DNA of 11,695 bases from Verrucomicrobiota bacterium (lineage in GTDB: Bacteria; Verrucomicrobiota; Verrucomicrobiia; Limisphaerales; UBA8199): assembly GCA_026397855.1 (NCBI GenBank), contig JAPLUA010000623.1, positions 1 to 11,695 of the forward strand, given 5' to 3'. A program made the position numbers and the translations under genes. The notes beneath the pieces were generated by a model. The model was given only the letters and a program-made list of their open reading frames with translations, ran no database searches and was not told the DNA's origin. Shown here one piece after another: positions 1-7,137 of the stretch. How positions within the stretch are numbered: position 1 is the stretch's first letter; every line of letters begins with the position of its first letter.

Positions 1-171
1 CGTCTTCTTGCTGCTCACCCGGCTCTGGTAGTGCTTCTTGATGATGCTCTCCAAATTGCCAAACTGCTCCGCCGTCCGGCCATAGCTGGCAGTCGCACGG
101 AAATAGTGTGAAATAGCGGTATGGCGCAGCACGTCCGGCACCGACGGCCTCACCTTCCTCGGGGTGGTGTC
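1..171 (-). pseudogene. Tyrosine recombinase (integrase) C-terminal fragment
   Basis: Read on the minus strand, this stretch is open for 57 codons and continues off the left edge. It gives a conserved-looking recombinase tail: DVLRHTAISHYFRATASYG, then a GN motif where many family members have GH, then IIKKHY. The Arg of LRHT and the Tyr of KKHY fit the box II arginine and the tyrosine nucleophile of the phage-integrase family. The usual His of HxLR is Asp here, as I recall from verrucomicrobial members. Directly upstream in frame is a TAA (172-174), so the domain's N-terminal half is missing and the piece cannot be active alone. The break falls at the edge of the palindromic repeat at 172-236. 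Family assignment is from motif recall; the true 3' end is not visible. Confidence 0.5.
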
Positions 172-236
172 TTACCGGTGGTATCGCTCGTGCCTCGCTC
201 AACCACCGGCTAATGGCTGAGATGCCTCCGGCATCA
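172..236. repeat. Palindromic dispersed repeat (REP-like)
   Basis: Two inverted repeats sit side by side. CCGGTGGT at 175-182 pairs with ACCACCGG at 202-209, an 8-base perfect stem with a 19-base loop. GATGCC at 221-226 pairs with GGCATC at 230-235, a 6-base stem with a 3-base loop. The text between them, with CCACCGGCTAATGGCTGAGA, resembles an intergenic repeat I recall from several Verrucomicrobia genomes. That recall cannot be verified here. The repeat supplies the stop codon that closes the recombinase fragment. The rest of the gap, 237-329, shows no gene. Confidence 0.45.
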
Positions 237-329
237 TCAACTCTGGCCGAATCGCTCTGGAGGTATGATAGCGTGTCAAATCCTAGTGGCATTGGACTTT
301 GCGTGCGGATTTGGGTTAACGCCAGTGAC

Positions 330-358
330 TTGCCAACCTATTCCGGATGCCGTAACTT
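330..358 (+). promoter_or_regulatory. Candidate sigma-70-like promoter for the FadL-like gene
   Basis: TTGCCA (330-335) and TAACTT (353-358) are spaced by 17 bases and lie 18 bases before the start codon of the outer-membrane protein. Spacing is ideal, but each hexamer is only a partial match. No clear Shine-Dalgarno sequence precedes the start at 377. This is a weak call from pattern alone. Confidence 0.25.
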
Positions 359-376
359 GACAAGCGAATCCAAACC

Positions 377-1651
377 ATGAAACTCAAGATCAAACTGTCC
401 TTGATAAGCTGCGCACTCGCGAGCTCGGCACTCGCTCCTCTCACTGCCTGCTGCGGCGGCATTGAACTCTACGAAATCGCCTCGCCGGATATCGGCCTGG
501 CCTCTGCGGGCTATTCCGCCCGGGCCCAGGATGCCTCCACGCTATTCAAGAACCCCGCCGGCATGAGCCGTCTGGACGGCACGCAACTCCAGGGTGGGCT
601 GCAGCTCACCTACGGCAGCGTCTCCTTCAGCCCGGATGCCGGCACGTCGCCCCAGCTTGGAAACAACGGCGGCGGCAACGCCATCGGCGCGCTGCCAGCG
701 GCCAGCGGCTTCTACGTTTACGATCTGTCGGAAAAGTGGAAGGTCGGCCTGGGGATGCTCAACTACTTTGGCCTGGCGGAGAAGTATGACGACAATTGGG
801 TGGGCCGCTATTACGTTCAGAACAGCGCGCTGCTGGGTTTGAGCATAATGCCCTCCGCAAGTTTCAAGGCGACCGACTGGCTCTCGATCGGCGCCGGCCT
901 GAATGCCATGTACGGCTACCTGGCGACCGACGTTGCGATTAACAACGGCAGCCCCGTTGATGGGCAGCTAAAGCTGAAAGACGAGACGTGGGGTTTCGGC
1001 GCGAATTTGGGCGTGTTGATCGAGCCGCGCGAAGGCACCCGCATCGGCGTCACTTACCTTTCACCGATCAGCCTGGATTTCAAGGACCGGCCGGAAATCA
1101 CTGTCTTCGGGGGCAACCTAGGCACACTCCTCACTACGCCTGAGTTGAACCTCGGCGTGAAGGTGCCGCAGTCGGCCATGGTCGGGTTCTACCAGGATCT
1201 GAGCCCTAAATGGGCGGTCATGGCCGACGTGGGCTGGCAGCAGTGGAGCCAGTTCGGCGAGGTGCAGGTGGGCGTTGAGGGCCCAGGCGGCACGCCGCGG
1301 GTGGTCACCGGCAATCTCCATTACGAGGACACATGGCACGTCGCGCTGGGGGGGCTCTACCGGGCCTCAGACAAATGGCAGCTCATGGGCGGCGTCGCCT
1401 TCGACAGTTCGGCCGTGGACAGCGCCAACCGCACGGTCACCTTACCCATGGGCCAGACCTGGCGATTTGGCTTGGGCGCTTCGTATCAGCTCAGCCGCGC
1501 GATCAATGTCAATGCCGCCTACGAGTTTCTCTGGTCGGGTGATATGACGGTGACCCAGGGATCCGATTCCAGCTCGCGTGGCCGCGTTTCGGGTTCCTAC
1601 AACAATGCCTGGTTCTGCTTTGCCACGCTGAACCTCACGTGGAAGTTTTGA
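377..1651 (+). CDS. OmpP1/FadL/TodX family outer-membrane transport protein
   Basis: This 424-residue protein belongs to the family of outer-membrane beta-barrels that let hydrophobic compounds (long-chain fatty acids, aromatics) diffuse into the periplasm. It starts with a charged MKLKIK n-region and a hydrophobic stretch to about residue 20, an export signal. The mature start IELYEIASPD, the GLASAGYSARAQDAST segment (40-55) and the FKNPAGMSRL motif (57-66) are the N-terminal hatch signature of FadL-like proteins. Amphipathic strands follow (for example RIGVTYLSPISLDF) and the protein ends in an aromatic WKF, as outer-membrane barrels usually do. Length is normal for the family. It stands about 325 bases before the sulfatase, which has its own promoter, so it may be a separate transcription unit. 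The substrate cannot be read from the sequence. Confidence 0.92.
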   Translation: MKLKIKLSLISCALASSALAPLTACCGGIELYEIASPDIGLASAGYSARAQDASTLFKNPAGMSRLDGTQLQGGLQLTYGSVSFSPDAGTSPQLGNNGGGNAIGALPAASGFYVYDLSEKWKVGLGMLNYFGLAEKYDDNWVGRYYVQNSALLGLSIMPSASFKATDWLSIGAGLNAMYGYLATDVAINNGSPVDGQLKLKDETWGFGANLGVLIEPREGTRIGVTYLSPISLDFKDRPEITVFGGNLGTLLTTPELNLGVKVPQSAMVGFYQDLSPKWAVMADVGWQQWSQFGEVQVGVEGPGGTPRVVTGNLHYEDTWHVALGGLYRASDKWQLMGGVAFDSSAVDSANRTVTLPMGQTWRFGLGASYQLSRAINVNAAYEFLWSGDMTVTQGSDSSSRGRVSGSYNNAWFCFATLNLTWKF

Positions 1652-1891
1652 TCAGCCCCGAGCCAGCCCCAGGATCACTTTTTCTATATCCAGACCCCTT
1701 CCCCCAGCAAGGAAGCCAACAGCCCTCGGCATCCGCCTGAAGCTTCCGCCGGGCCGGAAGTTCGCATGGCGATGCTCGACCAGGACCTGATCCTCACACC
1801 GGACAAGGACGGCATCGCGCACATCACGCAGGACAACTTCGGCAACACCTGCGACCGTGTGGGTGGGCCCTACAGCAACTTCAAGTCGTAG
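1652..1891 (+). pseudogene. Unrecognised coding remnant, possible 41-residue ORF
   Basis: Right after the FadL-like stop codon, the same frame stays open for 79 codons to a TAG at 1889-1891. The codons have the strong G/C third-position bias of the neighbouring genes, especially from ATG 1766 on (MAMLDQDLILTPDKDGIAHI, then a Gly/Asn-rich tail ending in NFKS). There is no ribosome binding site before 1766 and the preceding part has no start codon. I do not recognise the family. The simplest reading is the 3' end of a lost gene. A genuine 41-residue peptide is the alternative. The rest of this gap, 1892-1976, holds the promoter and ribosome binding site of the sulfatase. Confidence 0.33.
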
Positions 1892-1921
1892 CGCGCATTT
1901 TCCTGTCGGCGGGGCGCGAAT

Positions 1922-1950
1922 TTGACAACCCCGGCCGACGGGTTTACATG
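1922..1950 (+). promoter_or_regulatory. Sigma-70-like promoter of the sulfatase operon
   Basis: A perfect TTGACA (1922-1927) is followed after 17 bases by TACATG (1945-1950), a partial -10 match. It lies 27 bases upstream of the ATG at 1977 and just before a good ribosome binding site. This is the best promoter candidate in the window and would drive the co-directional run from the sulfatase to the OprB porin. Confidence 0.5.
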
Positions 1951-1964
1951 TCTGGTCATAACCG

Positions 1965-1970
1965 AAAGGA
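1965..1970 (+). promoter_or_regulatory. Ribosome binding site fixing the sulfatase start
   Basis: AAAGGA ends six bases before the ATG at 1977, ideal spacing. No comparable site precedes the later in-frame ATG at 2187, where the signal-peptide-like stretch begins. This favours initiation at 1977 even though the first 60 or so residues do not look like a sulfatase leader. Confidence 0.6.
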
Positions 1971-1976
1971 ACGACT

Positions 1977-4667
1977 ATGATGAGCAGATGCAGAAGCAAG
2001 TGTTCAGGCGGGGCGACGGATGTCATTAGGTCGGCGTCCATGACGAAGAGCGTACTGATAAGACCGCGGGATAGACGACACTGGGGGACCCCTCTCCCCT
2101 GCTGCAGGGGAGAGGGGGAAGCTTTTCCAGTTCCGGGTGTAGTGCATGCCGGGGACTCCTCAGTAAGCTGCAACTTCCGTCTCTGGATGGCAGTGGCAGT
2201 GCTGGCGGCGGCCGCCGTCGTTGCCCGGGCCGTGGAAACCACCGGCGTCCCGGGTTCGCCCAGCGCCACCACCACCATCAGCGGCAAGGAACTGCCCGCA
2301 CCCGACCCGAAATTCGGCGGCGTGATCAAGGATGAAGCCCTTAAATCCAAGGCGTGGTGGGCGCCGCGCATTGTGCCGCCCAAACAGGCGCCCAACATCC
2401 TGCTCATCATGACCGACGACTCCGGCTTCGGCGTGCCGAGCACGTTCGGCGGCGTCATACCGACACCGACGATGGATCGCGTCGCGAAGACCGGCCTGAG
2501 GTATAATAACATTCACTCCACCGCGCTTTGCTCGCCGACACGCGCCGCGCTGATTACCGGGCGCAATCACCACTCAGCCGGCTTCGGCGTGATCTCGGAG
2601 CAATCCACCGGCTTCCCGGGCTACAACAGCATCATCGCCAAGGACAAGGCCACCATTGGTCGCGTCCTGTTGGACAACGGCTTTGCCACCTCGTGGTTCG
2701 GCAAGGACCACAACGTGCCGGCGTTCAGCGCGAGCCAGATCGGGCCGTTCGACCAATGGCCCATCGGCATGGGCTTCGAGTATTTCTACGGCTTCGTCGG
2801 CGGTGACGCCAATCAATGGGAGCCGAACCTCTTCCGCAACACCACCCAGATTTATCCGTTCCAAGGCAAGCCGGGGTGGAACCTGGTCACCGGCATGGCC
2901 GACGACGCCATAGATTACCTGAACCGCGTCAACCAGATAGACCCCAGCAAGCCGTTCTTCTGCTACTACGTCCCCGGTGCCACGCACGCGCCACATCATC
3001 CGACCAAGGAGTGGGTGGACAAAATCCACGACCTGCACCTGTTCGACGACGGCTGGAACAAGCTGCGGGAGCGGATTTTCGAGAACCAGAAGCGCCTGGG
3101 AGTGATTCCGGCGAACACCCAACTGGAACCTTGGCCGACGAAGGTCATCAAGAACTGGGACGATTGCACAGCCGATGAGAAGAAGCTCTTCATCAAGCAG
3201 GTGGAGGTCTTTGCCGCCTTTGAGGCCTACAACGACTACGAAATCGGCCGTGTCATCCAGGCCATCGAGGACATGGGCAAGCTCGATAACACGCTCGTCA
3301 TCTACATCAATGGCGACAACGGCACCAGCGCCGAGGGCGGCCCGCTTGGCACACCCAACGAAGTCGCATTCTTCAACGGAGTCAACATGATGCCCGTCGA
3401 AGTCCAGATGAAGTGGTACGACGTCTGGGGCACAGAAATGACTTATAACCACATGTCGGCGGGCTGGTCGTGGGCCTTTGATACGCCCTTCACGTGGTTT
3501 AAGCAGAACGCCTCGAGACTCGGCGGCATTCGCCAGTGCGCGGCCATTTCCTGGCCGGGCCACATCAAGGACCAGGGCACCCTCCGCGAGCAATTCTGCC
3601 ACGTCATTGACGTGGTGCCCACCCTCCTCGAAGTTTGCGGCATCTCCGCACCCGAGGAAGTGGATGGCGTCAAGCAGAAGCCCATAGAAGGCACAAGCTT
3701 TGCCTACACCTTCGACGCGAAGAACGCCAAGGAATCTTCCCGGCACAAGACCCAGTATTTCGAGATGTTCGGCCAGTGGGCCTTGTATCATGAAGGCTGG
3801 ATGCTGAGCACGAAGGTCAACCGCGCGCCGTGGGAGGTCTTCGGCGCCGCCAACACCGACCCGCTCAACAACCAAGTGCTCCAGCTCTACGACCTGAATA
3901 AGGACTTCAGCCAATCCCAGGACATCGCCGACAAGCATCCGGATAAAGTGAAGGAGCTGAAGAAGATGTTCATCGAGGAAGGGAAGAAATACCAGGTCTT
4001 CCCGATTGACGCATCGGTGGCGGCCCGCATCGTGGCCCCGCGTCCAAATATCACCGCCGGACGCACCGAGTTCGTTTACACCCGGCCCATGGTTGGCCTG
4101 CCGCAGGGCGACTCGCCGTTCCTGCTCGACAGTTCCTATGCCATCACCGCCGATATTGACGTGCCAGAGGGCGGCACCGAGGGCATGATCCTGACCTCCG
4201 GCGGACGTTTCGGCGGCTACGGCTTCTACCTGCTCAAGGGCAAGCCGGTCTTCCTGTGGAATCTGGCTGACCTCAAACGCATCAAGTGGGAAAGCCCGGA
4301 TGCACTCGCGCCCGGCAAGCACACCATTGAGTTCGACTTCAAGTATGATGGCTTGGGTCTGGGAACACTCGCGTTCAACAACATGAGCGGTCTTGGTCGT
4401 CCCGGCACTGGCACGCTCAAGGTGGATGGCAAGGCCGTGGCCAGCGAAACCATGCCGCACACCCTCCCCATGATCCTGCAATGGGACGAGAGCTTCGATA
4501 TCGGCTCCGACACGCTCACCGGCGTCAACGACGCGGATTACCAGCCGCCGTTCACCCTGACGGCCAAGCTGAACAAGCTGACGATTAAGGTGAATCGCCC
4601 GCAGTTGTCGCCTGAGGACATCAAGAAGCTCGAAGCCGGCATGCAACAAGCCGCCGACGCGAAGTAA
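1977..4667 (+). CDS. Arylsulfatase, exported, long AtsA-like form
   Basis: This sulfatase hydrolyses sulfate esters, probably in the periplasm or at the cell surface. The alkaline-phosphatase fold is clear. NILLIMTDDSGFG gives metal ligands Asp147-Asp148. CSPTRAA holds Cys185 of the C-x-P-x-R site, the residue turned into formylglycine. GKDH gives Lys243 and His245, ATHAPHH gives His337, and YINGDNG gives Asp447-Asn448. From about residue 690 a beta-rich C-terminal region with DESFDIGSDT (near 845) matches the long arylsulfatase subgroup. The start at 1977 has a good promoter and ribosome binding site. However, residues 1-65 are odd, and a signal-peptide-like hydrophobic run (MAVAVLAAAAVVARA) begins only at Met71. 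A palindromic repeat lies between. If the real start is 2187, the protein has 826 residues. The natural substrate is unknown. The next gene in the operon is a DUF1254/DUF1214 lipoprotein. Confidence 0.93.
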   Translation: MMSRCRSKCSGGATDVIRSASMTKSVLIRPRDRRHWGTPLPCCRGEGEAFPVPGVVHAGDSSVSCNFRLWMAVAVLAAAAVVARAVETTGVPGSPSATTTISGKELPAPDPKFGGVIKDEALKSKAWWAPRIVPPKQAPNILLIMTDDSGFGVPSTFGGVIPTPTMDRVAKTGLRYNNIHSTALCSPTRAALITGRNHHSAGFGVISEQSTGFPGYNSIIAKDKATIGRVLLDNGFATSWFGKDHNVPAFSASQIGPFDQWPIGMGFEYFYGFVGGDANQWEPNLFRNTTQIYPFQGKPGWNLVTGMADDAIDYLNRVNQIDPSKPFFCYYVPGATHAPHHPTKEWVDKIHDLHLFDDGWNKLRERIFENQKRLGVIPANTQLEPWPTKVIKNWDDCTADEKKLFIKQVEVFAAFEAYNDYEIGRVIQAIEDMGKLDNTLVIYINGDNGTSAEGGPLGTPNEVAFFNGVNMMPVEVQMKWYDVWGTEMTYNHMSAGWSWAFDTPFTWFKQNASRLGGIRQCAAISWPGHIKDQGTLREQFCHVIDVVPTLLEVCGISAPEEVDGVKQKPIEGTSFAYTFDAKNAKESSRHKTQYFEMFGQWALYHEGWMLSTKVNRAPWEVFGAANTDPLNNQVLQLYDLNKDFSQSQDIADKHPDKVKELKKMFIEEGKKYQVFPIDASVAARIVAPRPNITAGRTEFVYTRPMVGLPQGDSPFLLDSSYAITADIDVPEGGTEGMILTSGGRFGGYGFYLLKGKPVFLWNLADLKRIKWESPDALAPGKHTIEFDFKYDGLGLGTLAFNNMSGLGRPGTGTLKVDGKAVASETMPHTLPMILQWDESFDIGSDTLTGVNDADYQPPFTLTAKLNKLTIKVNRPQLSPEDIKKLEAGMQQAADAK
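2089..2117. repeat. Perfect 12-base inverted repeat inside the sulfatase leader
   Basis: CCCCTCTCCCCT (2089-2100) pairs perfectly with AGGGGAGAGGGG (2106-2117) around the loop GCTGC. C/T-rich palindromes of this style occur as dispersed intergenic repeats in many bacteria. Here it is translated, as part of residues 38-47 of the sulfatase reading frame, and in mRNA it would form a very stable hairpin about 110 bases after the start codon. Confidence 0.75.
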
Positions 4668-4680
4668 GTCGTTTCGCTTT

Positions 4681-4711
4681 TGAACCACTCGGCCAGGAAC
4701 AAATGAACATG
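4681..4711 (+). repeat. Translation-leader repeat, copy 1
   Basis: TGAACC, then GGCCAGGAAC, one variable base and AATGAACATG. The second copy lies at 6298-6329 before the DUF4239 gene. The 21-base core matches at 20 positions. It includes an AGGA Shine-Dalgarno (4695-4698) and an ATG at 4703. Both copies begin within 14 bases after the stop codon of the upstream gene. Confidence 0.7.
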
Positions 4712-4759
4712 TGTTTGAAACAGAAGCAAACAAAAGAAGACGAAGGAAAATTGACGCGA

Positions 4760-6289
4760 ATGAAAAATATGAAGCAAATTTGCTTTGTCGGGGCGATAGC
4801 TTTTGTCGCCGCCGCAACAATATTCACCGGCTGCTCGACTTCGTCGCCGGCGGCGAAACAATACAACTATTCCACGGCCATCGCGCCGGGCGTGGCGGTG
4901 CCGGACAAGATTGAGAGCTCCCTCGGCACCTTGAACCTGCACTACGGCTATCCGTCGGCCGGCACCGTGGAGAGGATTTACGACAATCTTGACCGTTCCC
5001 GTGCGTTGCAGGCTTACCTCATGGCCATCCCCATCGTCAACCAGGCCGGGATGCGCGATTCAATTCGCAAGAATGGACCCGACAACCAGACGGATGTCAT
5101 ATGGGAGAATCTGGTGGATGCCCGCACAGTGGAGCTGACGGCGAACGACAACACCATCTACAACTTTGTCTGGGCCGACACGCACAAGGGACCGCTCGTC
5201 GTGGAAGTGCCGCCGATGGTCCTGGGATTGTTCAACGATTTCTGGTATCGCTGGGTGGCTGACGTCGGCATCACCGGCGATGACCACGGCAAAGGCGGCA
5301 AATATCTGGTGCTGCCGCCTGGCTACAAGGGCGAGATCCCCGAGGGTTACTTCGTCGTGAAGCCGAGCACCTACGGCAACTGGCTCGTGTTCCGCGCCTT
5401 CGTCGTGGACGGGTCCACCAAGCCCGGCGTGGAATCGGTGAAGAAGCATTTCAATGTCTATTCCCTCGCCGATGCCGCTAACCCGCCCGCGATGAAATTC
5501 GTCGATGGATCCGGCGTGCCGGCCACCTACGTTGCGCCCGGTGACTATCAGTTCTGGGAAATGTTGAACCAGGTCATCCAGGAAGAACCCAGCACCGGCA
5601 GCGACCCGACCACGCTGGGCCTCTTCGCCTCTATCGGGATTGAGAAAGGCAAACCCTTCAATCCGGATGCGCGCATGAAAGCCATTCTGACCGACGCCGC
5701 CAACATAGGCGCTGTGACCGCACGGACCATCGCTTTCAAGATCCGCGGCAAGGATGCCTATTACTTCCCGAACAGCACCTGGCGGCTGCCGTTCTTCGGC
5801 GGCTACAAGTTCGAGACTTCGCCCGGCGTGATGAACATGGACGGCTACATCTTCTATTATTACTTCGCTACCGGCGTGACGCCCGCGATGGAGATGAAGA
5901 TGGTCGGCAAAGGGTCCCAATATCCGTGGTCCGTGCAGGACTCGGATGGCAATCCGTTCAGCGGCGAAAAGTCCTACAAGATGCACCTGCCGCCCAACGT
6001 GCCGGTGAAAGATTTCTGGTCCGTGATCGTGTATGACAACCAGACCCGTTCCATGGTGCAGACCGATCAAAAGTCGCCAAGCGTGAGCAGTCAGAACAAA
6101 GACCTCAAGGTCAACGTCGACGGCTCGGTGGATGTTTACTTTGGACCGAAAGCTCCGGCTGGTTGGGAAAACAATTGGGTGCAGACGATTCCCGGCAAGG
6201 GCTGGTTCATGATCCTGCGCCTCTACGGCCCGCTGGAACCTTGGTTCGACAAGACCTGGCGGCCCGGCGAGATCGAGCTCGTGAAATGA
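4760..6289 (+). CDS. DUF1254/DUF1214 domain lipoprotein
   Basis: This is a two-domain protein of unknown biochemical function: DUF1254 over roughly the first half and DUF1214 over the C-terminal hundred residues. The C-terminal signature (DFWSVIVYDNQTRSM, then DGSVDVYFGPKAP, GKGWFMILRLYGPLEPWFDK) is strongly conserved in this family. From Met 4760 the first 24 residues form a signal peptide (MKNMKQ, then a hydrophobic run) ending at a lipobox-like FTG-Cys25. Ser at +2 suggests outer-membrane anchoring. An earlier in-frame ATG at 4703 has its own AGGA and would add 19 charged residues before the signal peptide, which is unlikely for an exported protein. AAGGA (4743-4747) precedes 4760, somewhat distant. 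The gene follows the sulfatase by under 100 bases and is probably co-transcribed. The two families often keep company in my recollection, which is the only hint of role. Confidence 0.9.
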   Translation: MKNMKQICFVGAIAFVAAATIFTGCSTSSPAAKQYNYSTAIAPGVAVPDKIESSLGTLNLHYGYPSAGTVERIYDNLDRSRALQAYLMAIPIVNQAGMRDSIRKNGPDNQTDVIWENLVDARTVELTANDNTIYNFVWADTHKGPLVVEVPPMVLGLFNDFWYRWVADVGITGDDHGKGGKYLVLPPGYKGEIPEGYFVVKPSTYGNWLVFRAFVVDGSTKPGVESVKKHFNVYSLADAANPPAMKFVDGSGVPATYVAPGDYQFWEMLNQVIQEEPSTGSDPTTLGLFASIGIEKGKPFNPDARMKAILTDAANIGAVTARTIAFKIRGKDAYYFPNSTWRLPFFGGYKFETSPGVMNMDGYIFYYYFATGVTPAMEMKMVGKGSQYPWSVQDSDGNPFSGEKSYKMHLPPNVPVKDFWSVIVYDNQTRSMVQTDQKSPSVSSQNKDLKVNVDGSVDVYFGPKAPAGWENNWVQTIPGKGWFMILRLYGPLEPWFDKTWRPGEIELVK

Positions 6290-6297
6290 TTCGATCG

Positions 6298-6329
6298 TGA
6301 ACCGCGCGGGCCAGGAACCAATGAACATG
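6298..6329 (+). repeat. Translation-leader repeat, copy 2
   Basis: Near-identical to the leader at 4681-4711, with one extra base upstream of the 21-base core and one substitution inside it. It provides AGGA and the ATG at 6321, the original start of the DUF4239 gene. The reading frame again opens with Met-Asn-Met. Confidence 0.7.
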
Positions 6330-6410
6330 AACCGCAGCCCCACCGCCATCGTCATCCCGGCCTGCCTCTTGGGAGGCGGATCCGCCAATTCCTGCCGGAG
6401 CATCACCTGA
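6321..6410 (+). pseudogene. N-terminal piece of the frameshifted DUF4239 gene
   Basis: This 29-codon ORF begins at ATG 6321 with a good AGGA site and reads MNMNRSPTAIVIPACLLGGG, the kind of first membrane segment found in DUF4239 proteins. It then hits TGA at 6408-6410. From about 6377 another frame continues the expected protein: RIRQFLPEHHLSADTKDAVK, running straight into the 6431-7057 ORF. LPEHHLSADTKDAVK is a familiar DUF4239 motif. So the gene was interrupted near 6375 by an indel. Intact relatives have several more residues between the two parts, which suggests a small deletion. A sequencing error is the alternative. Confidence 0.75.
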
Positions 6411-6430
6411 GTGCGGATACCAAGGACGCG

Positions 6431-7057
6431 GTGAAGCTGGCTATGGGTCTGGTTGCAACCATGTCCGCCCTGCTGTTGGGGTTGCTGGTCAGCTCGGCCA
6501 AGGGTTCCTACGACACCCTGCGAAGCGAAGTCATCCAGATGGCCGCCAAGGTCACATTTCTCGACCGGGTGCTCGGGCTTTACGGCCCCGATGCCGCGCC
6601 GCTGCGGGTCCAGTTTCACGCTGCCATCGAGGAAGGGACCCGGCAAATTTGGTCCGCCAGCGGGGCAACGGCGGCTCCTAATGTCCACGCGGGCGATGGG
6701 CTCTACACGGGCATTCTGGCGCTGTCACCGTGCGACGACACCCAGCGCGCGCTCAAGGCGCAAGCGGCGAACCTGGCCGTGGACCTGGGGCAGCTCCGGA
6801 CCCTGATACACGCCCAGTCACGCGCGTCCATTTCGAGGCCGATGCTCGTCGTCGTGGTCCTTTGGCTGGTGATTATCTTCCTCAGCTTCAGTGTGTTGGC
6901 GCCCCCCAACGCCACCGCCGCGCTCGCCTTGTTCGCTTCGGCCCTGTCGGTCGCCGGCGCCATTTTCCTGATCCTGGAAATGGACCGGCCCTTCACGGGC
7001 CTGATTCAGGTTTCCAGCGAGCCTCTGGCAACCGCGTTAGGCTATCCGGGGAAATGA
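6431..7057 (+). CDS. DUF4239 (bestrophin-like domain) membrane protein body, 5' end broken
   Basis: DUF4239 proteins are inner-membrane proteins, distantly bestrophin-like, with no established function. From GTG 6431 this ORF has 208 residues: a membrane segment at 3-22 (MGLVATMSALLLGLLV), the conserved KGSYDTLRSEVIQMAAK (24-40) and LDRVLGLYGP (44-53), and a soluble helical middle. Two more membrane segments follow, at 137-156 and 161-182, then the conserved EMDRPFTGLIQVSSEPL near the end. The same frame is open upstream to at least 6377 and encodes LPEHHLSADTKDAVK, so the native start is the ATG at 6321 in another frame. Whether anything is made depends on an internal start (GTG 6431 has no good ribosome binding site) or frameshifting. 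The body shows no internal stop, so the break is recent or tolerated. Its stop overlaps the next ATG. Confidence 0.8.
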   Translation: MKLAMGLVATMSALLLGLLVSSAKGSYDTLRSEVIQMAAKVTFLDRVLGLYGPDAAPLRVQFHAAIEEGTRQIWSASGATAAPNVHAGDGLYTGILALSPCDDTQRALKAQAANLAVDLGQLRTLIHAQSRASISRPMLVVVVLWLVIIFLSFSVLAPPNATAALALFASALSVAGAIFLILEMDRPFTGLIQVSSEPLATALGYPGK

Positions 7058-7137
7058 TAGATGTGAGCCTCCGGATTACCCTCCTCAAGAACGGCCGACG
7101 CGTCGGGCTGCAGGTGCGCCTCAATCCCATCTTATGA
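7054..7137 (+). CDS. Possible 27-residue peptide coupled to both neighbours
   Basis: ATG 7054 overlaps the DUF4239 stop (ATGA, 7054-7057) and its own TGA overlaps the ATG of the channel gene (ATGA, 7134-7137). The product would be a basic, beta-like peptide, MIDVSLRITLLKNGRRVGLQ followed by VRLNPIL. Third codon positions are G/C-rich like the neighbours. GGGGA (7048-7052) lies almost on top of the start, closer than ideal. I do not recognise the peptide. It could be a true small protein, the tail of a lost gene, or a reading relay that carries ribosomes to the channel start, which lacks its own ribosome binding site. Confidence 0.4.
   Translation: MIDVSLRITLLKNGRRVGLQVRLNPIL

Noticed and set aside
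405..460. LTAC-C in the FadL-like signal peptide as a lipobox
   Set aside because: FadL/OmpP1 proteins are barrels, not lipoproteins, and the charged n-region plus the SALA site explain ordinary signal peptidase cleavage; the LTAC match is likely chance.
2574..4820. 748-codon open frame on the minus strand across the sulfatase
   Set aside because: It is the mirror of a G/C-third-position-biased gene. The plus strand has all sulfatase motifs, while the minus translation is Val/Leu/Glu/His-rich without any recognisable domain.
5060..6688. 542-codon open frame on the minus strand across the DUF1254 gene
   Set aside because: Same antisense shadow effect. The translation is His/Arg/Gly-rich and matches no family, and the plus-strand protein is clear.
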